DNA from: Yponomeuta sedellus
Lineage: Eukaryota > Arthropoda > Insecta > Lepidoptera > Yponomeutidae
DNA length: 64,000 nucleotides
Direction of reading: 5' to 3'
NCBI GenBank assembly: GCA_934045075.1
Contig: OW203725.1
Span: 18,559,497-18,623,496, forward strand
The number at the start of each line of letters is the position of its first letter. The first letter of the stretch is position 1. The position numbers and the translations under genes are program-made. Positions 21,453-30,230 of this stretch are shown here, one piece after another. The notes beneath the pieces are model-generated. The model was not told the DNA's origin, did not search any database, and saw only the letters and a program-made list of their open reading frames with translations.

Positions 21453-21963
21453 GGACAGTCGACAGCGGGTCAACCGTTACAGTTTTGTTGCAAAGTCGCC
21501 CGTAACTTAAGGCGCTTAGGGGCGCTAATTAGCGCCACCAATGGATTAAAATCGAAACTTGTTTTATAATACGTTTTTATCTAAAAGTGAACATGAGAAA
21601 TCTTAACAACTGTGACAACTATTTTTAGAACCTACAGTCTGGAACTTACAATGAACAATCAAGGACTTAAATCTATTATTTCCGAATTTCCGCTGAAGAC
21701 GGCCGTTTTTAGCGGAAATCGATTGCAGACCTAGGGTATTTATAGGTACTTCATTCTAGGCTGTATGTACAAAAAATAGTTGCCACAGATATTAGGATTT
21801 CTCATGTTTACTTTTTGAAAAAAAAAAAAAACGTTATATAAGCGTTATATATATATTTTTTAAAACAAGTTATGATTTTTATTCCATTGGTGGCGCTAAC
21901 ACGTAAGCGCCTTAACTAAGTAGGTGCACGCGTTTTAAGGCTTATGTGCTGTCGACTGTACGT
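21453..21963. mobile_element. Small MITE (M5) split by a TTAA-flanked MITE
   Basis: The outer ends GACAGTCGACAGC and GCTGTCGACTGT are inverted repeats. The internal words GTTGCAAAGTC and TGCACGCGT match two other copies (38605-38718 and 45230-45361), which contain CACGCGTGCA.. and GACTTTGCAACAAAAAT in opposite orientation. The copy here is cut at 21507 by the 409-bp element below. Confidence 0.65.
21507..21915. mobile_element. piggyBac-type MITE (TTAA target)
   Basis: It starts TTAAGGCGCTTA and ends TAAGCGCCTTAA, so TTAA lies at both outer edges, the target site used by piggyBac transposons. The inner arms remain complementary for about 150 bp with gaps: GCGCCACCAATGGA against CCATTGGTGGCGC, ACATGAGAAATC against GATTTCTCATGT, GTGACAACTATTTTT against AAAAATAGTTGCCAC. 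No transposase. Confidence 0.7.
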
Positions 21964-21995
21964 AAAGGACGTAGCTTGATGAAAACGAGAATAGG

Positions 21996-22104
21996 GGTAG
22001 CTACCATGCAAGAGGTCAAAAAAAACCCTATGTCTTTCTGGTTCCCGCGACACAGGGTATCCTAATGTGAGGCTAGAAGCAATGTATGTGCCTGTATGTA
22101 AATG
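21996..22104 (+). mobile_element. tRNA-derived SINE, family C, 5'-truncated
   Basis: It begins in the anticodon-arm region (CTACCATGCAAGAGGTC) and continues with GGTTCCCGCGACACAGGGTA and GAAGCAATGTATGTGCC, ending GTATGTAAATG. The B box has been lost. The intact relative is at 59574-59767. Confidence 0.75.
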
Positions 22105-22164
22105 TTGTGTTGTGTTATATATATTTTAGACTTTTAACTTTTTAACTAAGACTTTTTAATGCTA

Positions 22165-22370
22165 TATATATTTTATTTTATGTAGCCTATATAAAATGTG
22201 CCGCTGCAGGGCACAGGTCTTCTCTACGCGATAGAGAGAGAGTATGGGCCTTACCACGCATGGCCACCGCGGATTGGCAATTTCAAGCGCCGAGGTACAT
22301 GAACACCTGCCACGCTCAGAGTTCCTCACGATATTTTCCTTCACAGTTACCGGTAACACTCGACCTTACA
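22165..22370 (-). mobile_element. SINE, family E, 5'-truncated copy
   Basis: On the minus strand the body reads GTTACCGGTAACTGTGAAGG, CGTGAGGAACTCTG.., GCGCTTGAAATTGCC, GGCCATGCGTGGTAA and then the (CTCT)n, CTGCAGCGGCAC 3' end. The tRNA-like head is absent. Confidence 0.7.
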
Positions 22371-22414
22371 TTCCGGAGGTTATATTCCGAAGCAACATAC
22401 ACAATGTAAATACT

Positions 22415-22602
22415 TTTTTTTAAACCTATTTAGAGGCTAAAAATGCCGGTGAGTCGCCCATTAGCTCAGTTGGAAAGAGCGCTGGCACGGATAGCCAGAG
22501 GTCGCGGGTTCGAATCCCGGCTTGGGTGGAATTTTTAGCCTCTAAATAGGTTTTTAAAATTGTCCTTAGGACGGAATAGTGCATTAAAAACAAAAATAGT
22601 AT
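22415..22602 (+). mobile_element. Snap-back tRNA-like retroposon, family A copy A2
   Basis: A 188-bp insertion flanked by an exact 12-bp TSD, AATGTAAATACT (22403-22414 and 22603-22614). The 5' end AAACCTATTTAGAGGCTAAAAA is the reverse complement of the TTTTTAGCCTCTAAATAGG block downstream of the tRNA-like core. The core has a good A box (TAGCTCAGTTGG) and B box (GGTTCGAATCCC). After the inverted block come GTCCTTAGGAC, AGTGCATTAAAAA and an A-rich end. The TSD shows the inverted 5' cap was part of the inserted unit. Confidence 0.9.
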
Positions 22603-22670
22603 AATGTAAATACTGTTAACCTAATTAGTAATTGCTGAACGTAGGCATAGGGTCTAATAATAAATATAAA

Positions 22671-22870
22671 TGAACTGTCTCGTTGGTCTAGCCGTTAAGG
22701 CGCTTAGGTAACAAGACAGATGTCGTGGGTTCGATTCCCACTGGAGGCCGCCGTACATATGTACAAGTGGCCTCAGTCTGGGTGTGTGTTCATGTTTGTG
22801 ACGTCCTTGCCTGGTTACCATAGTACAGGGTATCCTAGTCTGGGACATGGGCAAGTGATTGTGTGGTGTG
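22671..22870 (+). mobile_element. tRNA-derived SINE, family B, nearly complete
   Basis: The best-preserved family B copy. A box CTAGCCGTTAAGG, B box GGTTCGATTCCCACT, then GGCCGCCGTACATATGTACA, the GTGACGTCCTTGCCTGG region and the TGATTGTGTGGTGTGG end. The open frame on the opposite strand is an artefact. Confidence 0.85.
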
Positions 22871-22984
22871 GTATTTATTTACGTTTCTTGACTTAAACCT
22901 GAGCTGATTGAAACGAAATGTAGGTATTTAAGTTTCGTTTCCTACCGTGTTTCAATCTGTGTTTAATCCCTATTTTCATGCTAT

Positions 22985-23319
22985 CGACCGATCGATATCA
23001 ACCCTTTTTATGTCCCCACTGTTGGGGCACGGGTCTCTTCCTGTATCGCAGGAAGGTCAGGCCATACTCCACACGGGGGCCAAGTCCGGGTTGGTGGAGG
23101 ATTGTAAGACAGTGCCGGGCCTTACTGTCAGAAGTTATCAAACCGCCCATAAGGCCTCCGACATGGCTTAACGACTGCCATTACATCACAGCCTGCACCA
23201 ACGGCTTAACGTGCCTTGCGAAGCACGGAAGCGCTCGGAAAAATGCCACTAGCGGTAGTCACGGGACGCTCACCCATACCTCTCACACACTCGGTTCGCC
23301 TAGGCCACGGGCGCTTCCA
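22985..23319 (-). mobile_element. 5S rRNA-derived SINE, copy a (internal deletion)
   Basis: Minus-strand element. The 3' end (ATATCAACCC.. and CCCCACTGTTGGGGCACGG) is at left and the 5' end (AAGCGCCCGTGGCCTAGGCG) at right. Most of the 5S-like segment is deleted: after the GAGCGTCCCGTGAC block the sequence jumps to the CGAACCGAGTG 5' part, losing box A and most of box C. Confidence 0.85.
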
Positions 23320-23329
23320 CTGTACTTGA

Positions 23330-23381
23330 TTTGTACAAATAGCCACAGCCTGAGTGTATTTCCATGTTTATGATGTCCGTA
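23330..23381 (+). repeat. SINE family B body fragment
   Basis: A fragment with TTGTACAAATAGCC, CAGCCTGAGTGTATTTCCATG and TTTATGATGTCCG. It lies between two pieces of 5S-derived SINE. Confidence 0.6.
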
Positions 23382-23392
23382 CGGATGTTATG

Positions 23393-23492
23393 TTGTCACG
23401 AGATGGTCACCAATCCAGTACCTGACCGCGCCTGTTGTTGCTTAACCCAAATGATGTCAATCACTCGGTTCCGTTAGGCCAAGAACGCTTCC
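23393..23492 (-). mobile_element. 5S rRNA-derived SINE, 5'-end fragment
   Basis: It covers only the 5S-like head, reading on the minus strand GGCCTAACGGAACCGAG.., GGTTAAGCAACAACAGGC (box A) and CGGTCAGG. It may be the missing 5' part of copy a, or a separate insertion. Confidence 0.75.
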
Positions 23493-23974
23493 CTCCTGCT
23501 ATAATTTTCATGCTATAGTTTTTGTAATTTCACCTCTTGACTATTCATTACCTTCTTACTCAAACATTGTTTTGTTTGTTTCAGGTTAGTACCTCCGTTT
23601 TACGACTCATAAGAGCTTTCTTATCTACAGTGCTTCAACGTAAGTACACAGCAGATTGCAACGTGTTCGCTAATTTGGTTCGAGGAACCCGTAAAATGCT
23701 CCAAAAGCTCTTATTTTTATTGTTTACTTCACTTTAGAAAGTTTGGTTATGAAGAATAAGTGGTAATATCACGAGCCGATGTGGATGCGAAATCGCTGCA
23801 ATTGAAAACCAATAAACGCCTTTACGACTTTGACCCTGGGGTGTCGTAAATGTAAATTGCAATGAAATTGTTGGGGCGACACCTTTCTTCGTATGGTGGA
23901 CCACTGGCTATAACATTAACTTTTCAGCCTAATACATTTGTATAGTATTTCTTAATGATTCGCGATACTCATAC

Positions 23975-24270
23975 ATAGTTATATATTAAACGGGTCAAAT
24001 CGCGATTATTTATTAGGTAAAACGTAATTACCTTAATTCCCGACGTTTCGGCAGCGTTACAGTTGCCGTGGCCTCGGGTAGACTGAAGTGGCGAGTATAG
24101 TCAATTATTGTGGGTAGTCACTATTAATTTTTCGCAGCTTGCCGACACACAACACTCACTACGTCAACGGAGCGGTCCGGTGATAAGGAGCGTGACTTGT
24201 AATTACTTAGCACTAAACCTAATTTTACCTAATAAATAATCGCGATTTGACCCGTTTAATATATAACTAT
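23975..24270. mobile_element. MITE with 48-bp inverted ends (M3), full copy
   Basis: The left arm 23975-24022 and the right arm ending at 24270 are inverted copies of about 48 bp (ATAGTTATATATTAAACGGG.., then ..ATCGCGATTATTTATTAGG). TA borders the GTTATATATT ends on both sides. The interior has GACGTTTCGGCAGCG and a variable part. Deleted derivatives are at 28008-28120 and 32235-32330, and one end at 40310-40355. Confidence 0.85.
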
Positions 24271-24390
24271 AATACAATTGTGGCACGTAGTTACTTAGAC
24301 CTGAGATTTCCGCGCTTAGCCTCATAGTTGAGCCATTGTACGCAGCCGCTGAGGTATGTAAGCACTTCAGAACTAGGGATTCCTCATGAT

Positions 24391-24853
24391 TTAAAAACCT
24401 ATTTAGAGGCTAAAAATTTCACCCATGCCGGGATTCGAACCCGCAACCTCTGGCTATCCGTACCAGCGCTCTACCAATTGAGCCAATGGGCGACTCACGG
24501 CATCAGTGAAATTTCGAACCTCTTTACAATATTCTCTGTATTACGTACAGGCAGCGACATCTGACTTAAGCAAATAGCATTACTTACAGCCCCGACTACC
24601 TACTTTGCAGTTAGGTTTTAACATCGGAACGATATCACTGTACCCATATGATTACACTATTTTTATTTTTAATGCACTAACCCGTGCTAAGGAACAAATT
24701 TAAAAACCTATTTAGAGGCTAAAAATTTCACCCATGCCGGGATTCGAACCCGCAACCTCTGGCTATCCGTACCAGCGCTCTACCAATTGAGCCAATGGGC
24801 ACTAAAAAGCACTTACTTAGCACGGGTTAGTGCATTAAAAATAAAAATAGTGT
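24391..24853. mobile_element. Composite family A insertion (A3), two tRNA-like cores
   Basis: 463 bp flanked by an exact TSD, ATTCCTCATGAT (24379-24390 and 24854-24865). In order it contains a full minus-strand family A unit with the long head (24391-24645), a second minus-strand unit with its complete 3' tail (24646-24801), and a plus-strand copy of that tail (CTTAGCACGGGTTAGTGC..ATAGTG, up to 24853). The outer edges match those of the snap-back copies A2 and A9. The single TSD argues for one insertion event of the whole composite. Confidence 0.85.
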
Positions 24854-24908
24854 ATTCCTCATGATGTTTTTCTCCCCTAAGCGAGTTGTAATGCTACTCG
24901 CAAATACC

Positions 24909-25083
24909 CGCGGCAGTATGCTGAATCGGCTTCCTATTGCAGCAGCAGAGACGCACAGTGACTATTGTTTGTAAAAGTTTTGTTAAGTACTTTGTTTTGT
25001 GGTGTCTCCATGTACTAAATAGTCAGAATGTCTAATGTTTTGTGCAACTGTTGCTGTAATAAATGTGTTTTCTTTCTTTATTC
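24909..25083 (+). mobile_element. Unassigned retroposed 3' tail
   Basis: This segment interrupts the SINE at 24284-25203. It ends GCTGTAATAAATGTG followed by a TTTCTTTCTTTA tail. A polyadenylation signal followed by a simple tail suggests a 5'-truncated LINE or a processed transcript end. I do not recognise the source. Confidence 0.4.
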
Positions 25084-25279
25084 CTCTACTATAACTTCAC
25101 GAATGTCCCTAACTTAGAAAACCAAGTCATTGGTACCCACGGGGTTCGAACCGACGACGATTGAGAAGCCGGGATCTACCGCTCCGGTACCACCGCTCTT
25201 GTATTGTGGCACGTATTCCAAGTACGATAAGGATCACTGCCTAAGGTGTGTAGAATAGTGTATTGAGTCAATTATTATG

Positions 25280-25470
25280 GATCGTGGCGTGATGCCCTGT
25301 GTTGTTACATGTCGCGGGACATGGCTCTTCGATTAACATAAAATCGACTCCGGCGCAGTCGACCCCGCGTGGGCGCTGGCGCATCGCGGCGCCGATATAG
25401 CGTTTCCTGTTCCCTGAGCTCAAAACAAAAATACGACGAACGAATGTTGCAAATACGTGCACCGTGGTCT
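25280..25470. other. GC-rich unique block
   Basis: Non-repetitive and CpG-rich (GGCGCTGGCGCATCGCGGCG near 25371). Open frames on the minus strand are explained by composition. Possible conserved non-coding element. Confidence 0.3.
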
Positions 25471-25555
25471 ATGTTTTGTCCTTTGTGTGGTCTGTCCTTT
25501 GAACAATAGAAACTCATGAATAATAGTAGAGCTGTGCTTATTTCTTACAAATAGT

Positions 25556-25880
25556 CGATATCATCGTATATTACCTCTTGTATGCTCCCACTGCTAGGGC
25601 ACGGGTCTCTTCCTGCATCGCAAGAAGGTCAGGCCATACTCCACCACGGAGGCCAAGTCTGGGTTGGTGGAGAGTTGTAAGACAGTGGCGGGCCTTACTG
25701 TCAAGAAGTTATCAAACCGCCCATAAGGTCTCTGACATAGCTTAACGACTGCCATTACATGACAGCCGGCATCAACGGCTTAACGTAGCACTCGGAAAAA
25801 ATGCCACTAGCAGTAGTCACGGGACGGTCACCCATACTGCACCTGACGGCGCCTGTTGTTGCTTAACTCGACTGATTCTA
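25556..25880 (-). mobile_element. 5S rRNA-derived SINE, copy b
   Basis: Minus-strand copy with all parts in the usual order: 3' end CCCACTGCTAGGGCACGGG, the ..GACAGTGGCGGGCC block, CTTAACGACTGCCATTAC, and the 5S-like head to GGCGCCTGTTGTTGCTTAAC. A few small deletions (for example before GCACTCGGAAAA) and the extreme 5' end is lost. Confidence 0.85.
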
Positions 25881-25929
25881 ATGGCAGAATGACTATACAT
25901 TAATAGTCATTCAGTCATAAAGTAAATTT

Positions 25930-26450
25930 GCTTCGAAAATGACCACGCTGACTTGCTAACGGGTTTCTCGACGCGATTTAATATGTAGAGTCGCTCCGGT
26001 GAGTTAATGACCAAAATCGTTCTGGTTACCGCTAATCGGCCGGGCTCGTTCGTCATCTTAAGCGATGTCGCAACGTCAAAAACACAAGTATATAGTCAGC
26101 AGTTACTCGGCCTCGTTTCACCGCAAGGAAAACCACACCGGCGACTTTGACCCGAACGTAACCCAGCGGAATGAGTTTGCTAATTCCTCACTACAGAGAG
26201 GCAGTCTAAAATTTATTGTACATTACAGTTTTATACAGAACTGTTAGATCATTTTGTTGTGTTGCTGGGGATGGGTTGTTGAAAAAGAACAATGAAAAGC
26301 ATTTATTCGACACCAGTAAATTATGGTTGCAATCTAAGTAGGAACTGAGTTGCTTAAGAAGCTCAAGGTTGATCTTTTGGTGCGATTGGAGTAGAATTAA
26401 GGTGAATCAATTAGTGTTCCCTACACTAGGCACAAGCTTCATCGTATTAA
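25930..26450. other. Unassigned, partly unique sequence
   Basis: No gene is recognised. 25960-26180 is of moderate GC and non-repetitive. The rest is AT-rich. Confidence 0.35.
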
Positions 26451-26459
26451 TATTGTGTC

Positions 26460-26705
26460 ATCGTCAGGCTATAGGTACTAGTCCACTGCTGGACATAGCT
26501 CTCCCCTAAAGAGCGCTACGTTGTGCTATCACAGGGGGTAATGCCCATAATCCCCACGCTGGGCATGCGGGTTGAGGATCGCAGTTCGGTGGCATTGTAC
26601 TGCACGGGGCGCTGCTGTCCACCCCCCGGTTAGTGTCCCTTAGTCGCCGTTTACGACACCCGCGGGAAGAATTGGGTTCGTGCTGTTTTCTAGGCCGACA
26701 CTACA
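26460..26705 (-). mobile_element. LINE 3' untranslated region, inverted
   Basis: On the minus strand the end reads ..CCAGCAGTGGACTAGTACC.., preceded by ..ATCCTCAACCCGCATGCCC, AGCGTGGGGATTATGGGC and GGGTGTCGTAAACGGCGAC. The same 3' region is at 29197-29345 (minus) and 44727-44886 (plus). No coding part remains. Confidence 0.7.
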
Positions 26706-26739
26706 CAGCAGTAATATTGTGTAATCACTCAATACACCT

Positions 26740-26930
26740 TTTTATGTAGCCTATAAACGTCCCACTGCAAGGCACAGGCCTCTCAGAGCGAGACTCAGGG
26801 CTTAATAACCACGCGTGCCAACCGCCGATTGGTAATTTCAAGCATTGACGTACCTATTACTTTTTACAGACTCAGGTTTCCTCACGATGTTTTCTTTACG
26901 CGTTAACCAGGTGATATTCTTAGGTCTTAC
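26740..26930 (-). mobile_element. SINE, family E, 5'-truncated copy
   Basis: Minus-strand body with GTTAACGCGTAAAGAAAAC, CATCGTGAGGAAACCTGAG, TTGAAATTACCAATCGGCGG and GGCACGCGTGGTTATTAAG. It ends in the GTGGGACGTTTATAGGCTAC motif. Confidence 0.75.
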
Positions 26931-27159
26931 GGTGTATTTTTAAATACAAGATTCCTCAAAAGCAGTTACAGTATAGTGTCGCGTAATTATAACGAAAGAC
27001 CAATTTAAATTGCTCTTGAGGATCGTTTCGGGCATTTTATTTGTATAAATAATTTTTATTTATTTATCTATTTAGAGATCTATGGTAAACCAACAGCTAT
27101 TACAAATAAGATACAATCTTAAATAGGTACACCAAAAGCCAATTACAAGTTCATACTTA

Positions 27160-27423
27160 AAAACCTATTTAGAGGCTAAAAATTTCACTCATACCGGGAT
27201 TCGAACCCGCAACCTCTGGCTATCCGTGCCAGCGCTCTACCAATTGAGTCAATGGGCGACTCACGGCATCAGTGAAGTTTCGAACCTCTTTACACTATTC
27301 TCTGTATTACGTACAGGCAGCGACATCTGACTTAAGCAAATTGCATTACTTACAGCCCCGACTACCTACTTTGCAGTTAGGTTTAACATCGGAACGATAT
27401 CACTGTACCCACATGATTATACT
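27160..27423 (-). mobile_element. tRNA-like retroposon, family A, full-length with long head (A4)
   Basis: 264 bp with an exact 13-bp TSD, AAGTTCATACTTA (27147-27159 and 27424-27436). On the minus strand a unique head of about 170 nt (ending ..AGAGGTTCGAAACTTCACTG) precedes the tRNA-like core (A box TGACTCAATTGG, B box GGTTCGAATCCC). Only the TTTTTAGCCTCTAAATAGG segment follows. The tRNA-like part therefore lies near the 3' end, opposite to ordinary SINEs. Confidence 0.9.
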
Positions 27424-27633
27424 AAGTTCATACTTATAGCGCACATTTAGAGACAGGTTTCAAGCACTAAAACGAGTCGCTCGCTGCACAAGTCACTAAA
27501 TTAAGCAGTTATAGTGCATGTAAGGACATATCGGTATGCCATAGCTTACAACAATATGGGTCACTCTTCTCTATTATAAGCATTAAATACCATTTGCTAA
27601 TAACTCTTTTTTTTTATTAAAACAATATATCAA

Positions 27634-27697
27634 ATACTCTCGCGAAGAACCGACAACCGTTGGAGTAAACGTGTTCTTGAGTGGAGCCCGCGACTTT
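27634..27697 (+). repeat. LINE ORF2 fragment (as 31085-31143)
   Basis: Sixty bases matching the copy at 30950-31318 (CTCGCGAAGAACCGACAAC, GTGTTCTTGAGTGGAG). It has AAA where the longer copy has a TAA stop, so it shows the ancestral codon. Confidence 0.75.
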
Positions 27698-27699
27698 TT

Positions 27700-28000
27700 A
27701 TTTAACTTCAACTTTGCCGTTGAAGTTAAAAAAAATCGAAACTTCGGTTTAATAGCATTACTAGCTTACCCGGCAGACTATGTTTTGCCATATCAATAAA
27801 TCTACGAGCTATTCTCAGATCAACCAAATACAAATAAAAATATTCATAGTGCTGGGGGCGTGAACCCACAACGCTGATTTTCAGTAAGCACCGAAAGCCC
27901 TAAGTGCTCTACAGCGCGGCGTGGCAAAGTAATAAATAAAACAATATAATAATACATTCAACACAACAATAAATACAGTCAACTTAATAATAAACGTGTA
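27700..28000. other. Unassigned AT-rich sequence
   Basis: A short inverted pair TTTAACTTCAAC and GTTGAAGTTAAA lies at 27702-27730. The rest has no feature I can name. Confidence 0.35.
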
Positions 28001-28007
28001 TAAACAT

Positions 28008-28120
28008 AGTTATATATTAAACGGGTCAAATCGCGATTATTTATTAAGTAAACGCTGCCGAAACGTTGGGAAATAAGGTAATTACGTTTTTAATTACGAC
28101 TTGTTTAATATATAACTTGT
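28008..28120. mobile_element. MITE M3, internally deleted copy
   Basis: The left arm (GTTATATATTAAACGGGTC through ATTATTTATTAAGTAA) is kept. The interior is reduced to CGCTGCCGAAACG, and the right arm is partly replaced before TTTAATATATAACT. Confidence 0.75.
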
Positions 28121-28129
28121 GTAAAAACA

Positions 28130-28620
28130 TAATTAAAATATTTTTTTAGTTATAATGTATTATTTATTGATTTATGTCAATAAATAATACATTATATTGC
28201 CAGGTTATATAAATATATTTTATTATTATCACATAGTAACCAGTTGTATGAATTATGTTAGTTCAATATTACTTAGTGTAGATACCAATTTCCCGGGAAA
28301 TAACTCCTGATTTCCAACTCTGTCTTAAAATAAAGAGCAGTTTGTACTCGTAATTCTACCACACACTTTGCAATAAATTAACAATTTAATGACAAGTACG
28401 AAGTAATGACATAATAATTTACCATTAAACGATGAATTATGACCATCTATAATTTTAGAGCTATGACGACGTGTACATTTGATCGTACTTCAAATCTTCA
28501 TTAATCGACTAGGTATTAGTATTTAGAATTTTCTAGGAAATATGGCTTACAATAATTATAAACCATATTTCCTCTGAGTGTTAAACAGTCAATAAATACT
28601 GACAGTCGTATTAATCGTAC
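28130..28620. other. Unassigned AT-rich sequence
   Basis: It contains a hairpin TAATGTATTATTTATTGA..TCAATAAATAATACATTA around 28152-28194. No gene is seen. Confidence 0.4.
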
Positions 28621-28635
28621 ATTTACATAAATACG

Positions 28636-28987
28636 CGATACGAATCGCTCGAAGCCGCGGCTGCCTAAGTGATCTTAAACGATCACGAAGGTTAAGCAAC
28701 ATAGGGCGCGTTCAGTGCATAGATGGGTGACCGTCTATGACTAACGCTAGTGGCATTTTTCCGAGCAGTTCCGTGCTTCGCAAGGCACGTTAAGCAGTTG
28801 GTGCCGGCCGCCGTCGATAGATGGTAGTCGTCAAGCCAAGTCAGAGGCCTTAGGGCGGCTTGAAAACTTCTGATAGTAAGACCTCTCAAGCCTCCACCAA
28901 TCCGGACTTGGTCCCCGTGGTGGTGTATGGCTATACCTTCCTCAGGGAAGGAAGTAAGTATGCCATAATGGGTTGATGATGATTATG
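28636..28987 (+). mobile_element. 5S rRNA-derived SINE, subfamily 2, full length (copy c)
   Basis: 352 bp flanked by an exact 11-bp TSD, ACATAAATACG (28625-28635 and 28988-28998). It is the copy closest to 5S rRNA. CGATCACGAAGGTTAAGCAAC (from 28680; box A word at 28691) is followed 30 bp later by AGATGGGTGACCG (28721-28733), the same order and spacing as in real 5S genes. The 5' end (GGCTGCCTAAGTGAT) and the 3' tail (TTGATGATGATT) differ from subfamily 1. The body is shared from GCTAGTGGCATTTTTCCGAG onward. Confidence 0.9.
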
Positions 28988-29049
28988 ACATAAATACGAT
29001 TCCTCCAAATATTACTCAAATGTTTATATACGCGGTGGTTAAGGGCAAG

Positions 29050-29195
29050 ATATAAACTGGATTTTAGAGGAATTGGAGGAAAGAAAAGCAACCGTCGACT
29101 ATATAACTGTTTTTTGGAGGAGTCGAAGGAAGAGAAAGCAATCATAGTCTATATAAACTGTTTTTAGAGGAATGGAAGGAAGGGAAAGCGACCGT
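29050..29195. repeat. Three-unit tandem repeat, about 50 bp
   Basis: Units begin at 29050, 29101 and 29151 with ATATAA(A)CTG and share TTTTAGAGGAAT and GGAAGG.AAAGCAA words, diverged by substitutions. Non-coding. Confidence 0.8.
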
Positions 29196-29196
29196 C

Positions 29197-29345
29197 GTCG
29201 TCAGGCTATACTAGTCCACTGCTGGACATAGCCCTCCCCTAAAGAGCGCCACGTTGTGCTACCATAGGGGGTAAAATGCCCATAATCCCCACGCTGGGCA
29301 TGTGGGTTGGGGATCACAGTTCGGTGGAATTGTACTGACAGCGAC
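29197..29345 (-). mobile_element. LINE 3' untranslated region, inverted
   Basis: It matches 26460-26610 (AGGCTATACTAGTCCACTGC, AGCCCTCCCCTAAAGAGCGCC, CCCCACGCTGGGCATGTGGG). The extent is shorter. There is no coding part. Confidence 0.7.
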
Positions 29346-29349
29346 CGTA

Positions 29350-29855
29350 GACCATGATAATTGTGTGCGATTTTTTTAATCAGATTTCTCTACTAGAAAC
29401 GAGTATGTGCTGAAAAGTAGTTGAATAAATAAGTGCGGGGAATATCTTGAGAGCGGGGAGTATCTCTAAGCCCTATAAAGTAAGAGTCAATTTAAAAAAT
29501 TTTGTTTATGTTTGCAACCAACCTCTAGTCAGATAAATATTTATGTTCAAAAAGGTACTTTAGTATAATCGACAGATTGAAACATCCTAGCATAACTTTA
29601 GAATAAGACCTTGGTGTATCATGCATAGGAATTTAAAGCTAAATGAAGAATTATTCAAATCTAATCAAATTGTATAAATTTTTGGCGTATATAGATTAAA
29701 TTAATACTCTTTACTATACATTTGAGAGTACAGGATTTATTTATTCCTTTATTATTACTTACTACGTAGCCACGGCTGACAAAACACCTGAATTTCAGTG
29801 CGTACCTACTATGCTATGGCGATAATAGCGACTTTAGGTAGTAACCAATAAGTCG
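29350..29855. other. Unassigned sequence
   Basis: No gene and no repeat that I can name. Confidence 0.35.
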
Positions 29856-29859
29856 CTAG

Positions 29860-30230
29860 TACCGCCACAGCCTCCGTAACGCACTGACGGCATTCCGTCA
29901 AGTCAACTCGTCACTCGCGGCCGAAATCCGTTAAATTTCGGAATTCGTGACGGATGATTGGTGTTTGTCGTACACTGCATTCCAGTCGGCTGGGCCCGGC
30001 CTCCGGGCATGGCAATTAGCCGAGCAATGTGCAGCGTCCGTCCATAATCTCCAAGTGTTGGCTGGATGGGCTCATGACAGAGAATTCGATGTTAGATCTG
30101 TGATCCCGGAATGCGAGCAGTAATTGATTTGGCCTGCCTGCGTAATCGACTGATGAACCGAGGCTGGACGGTGAGACGTCATGCCATTCGGCGTTGAAGC
30201 CTCGTCTAAGTCAGTCTGCCTACTCTAGTT
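29860..30230. other. GC-rich unique block
   Basis: Non-repetitive, moderately GC-rich DNA without stop-free coding structure. It is similar in character to the blocks at 6400-7720 and 46090-46470. Possible conserved non-coding element. Confidence 0.3.

Larger units (their letters stand above)
24284..25203 (-). mobile_element. SINE, family E, split by two insertions
   Basis: The left part (24284-24390) carries the 3' region GCGCTTAGCCTCATAGTTG. The right part has the AAGCGAGTTGTAATGCTACTCG region (24880-24905) and the tRNA-like head (25085-25203, B box GGGTTCGAACCG). The family A composite 24391-24853 sits between the halves with a 12-bp TSD. A second unrelated insertion lies at about 24909-25083. 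Confidence 0.75.

Noticed and set aside
22455..22530. A functional tRNA gene in the family A core
   Set aside because: The A and B boxes are good, but the T stem has a mismatch at its base and the base before the anticodon is not T. The same core recurs in at least nine repeats with flanking family sequence.
23537..23737. 66-codon frame beginning after a TTTGTTTCAG acceptor-like site
   Set aside because: The acceptor resemblance is fair, but the peptide has no recognisable feature and no matching donor was found. Too weak to list as an exon.
28680..28760. A genuine 5S rRNA gene
   Set aside because: Only the box A to box C part is 5S-like. The 5' and 3' thirds needed to close helix I are missing and the sequence continues into a SINE body with a TSD.
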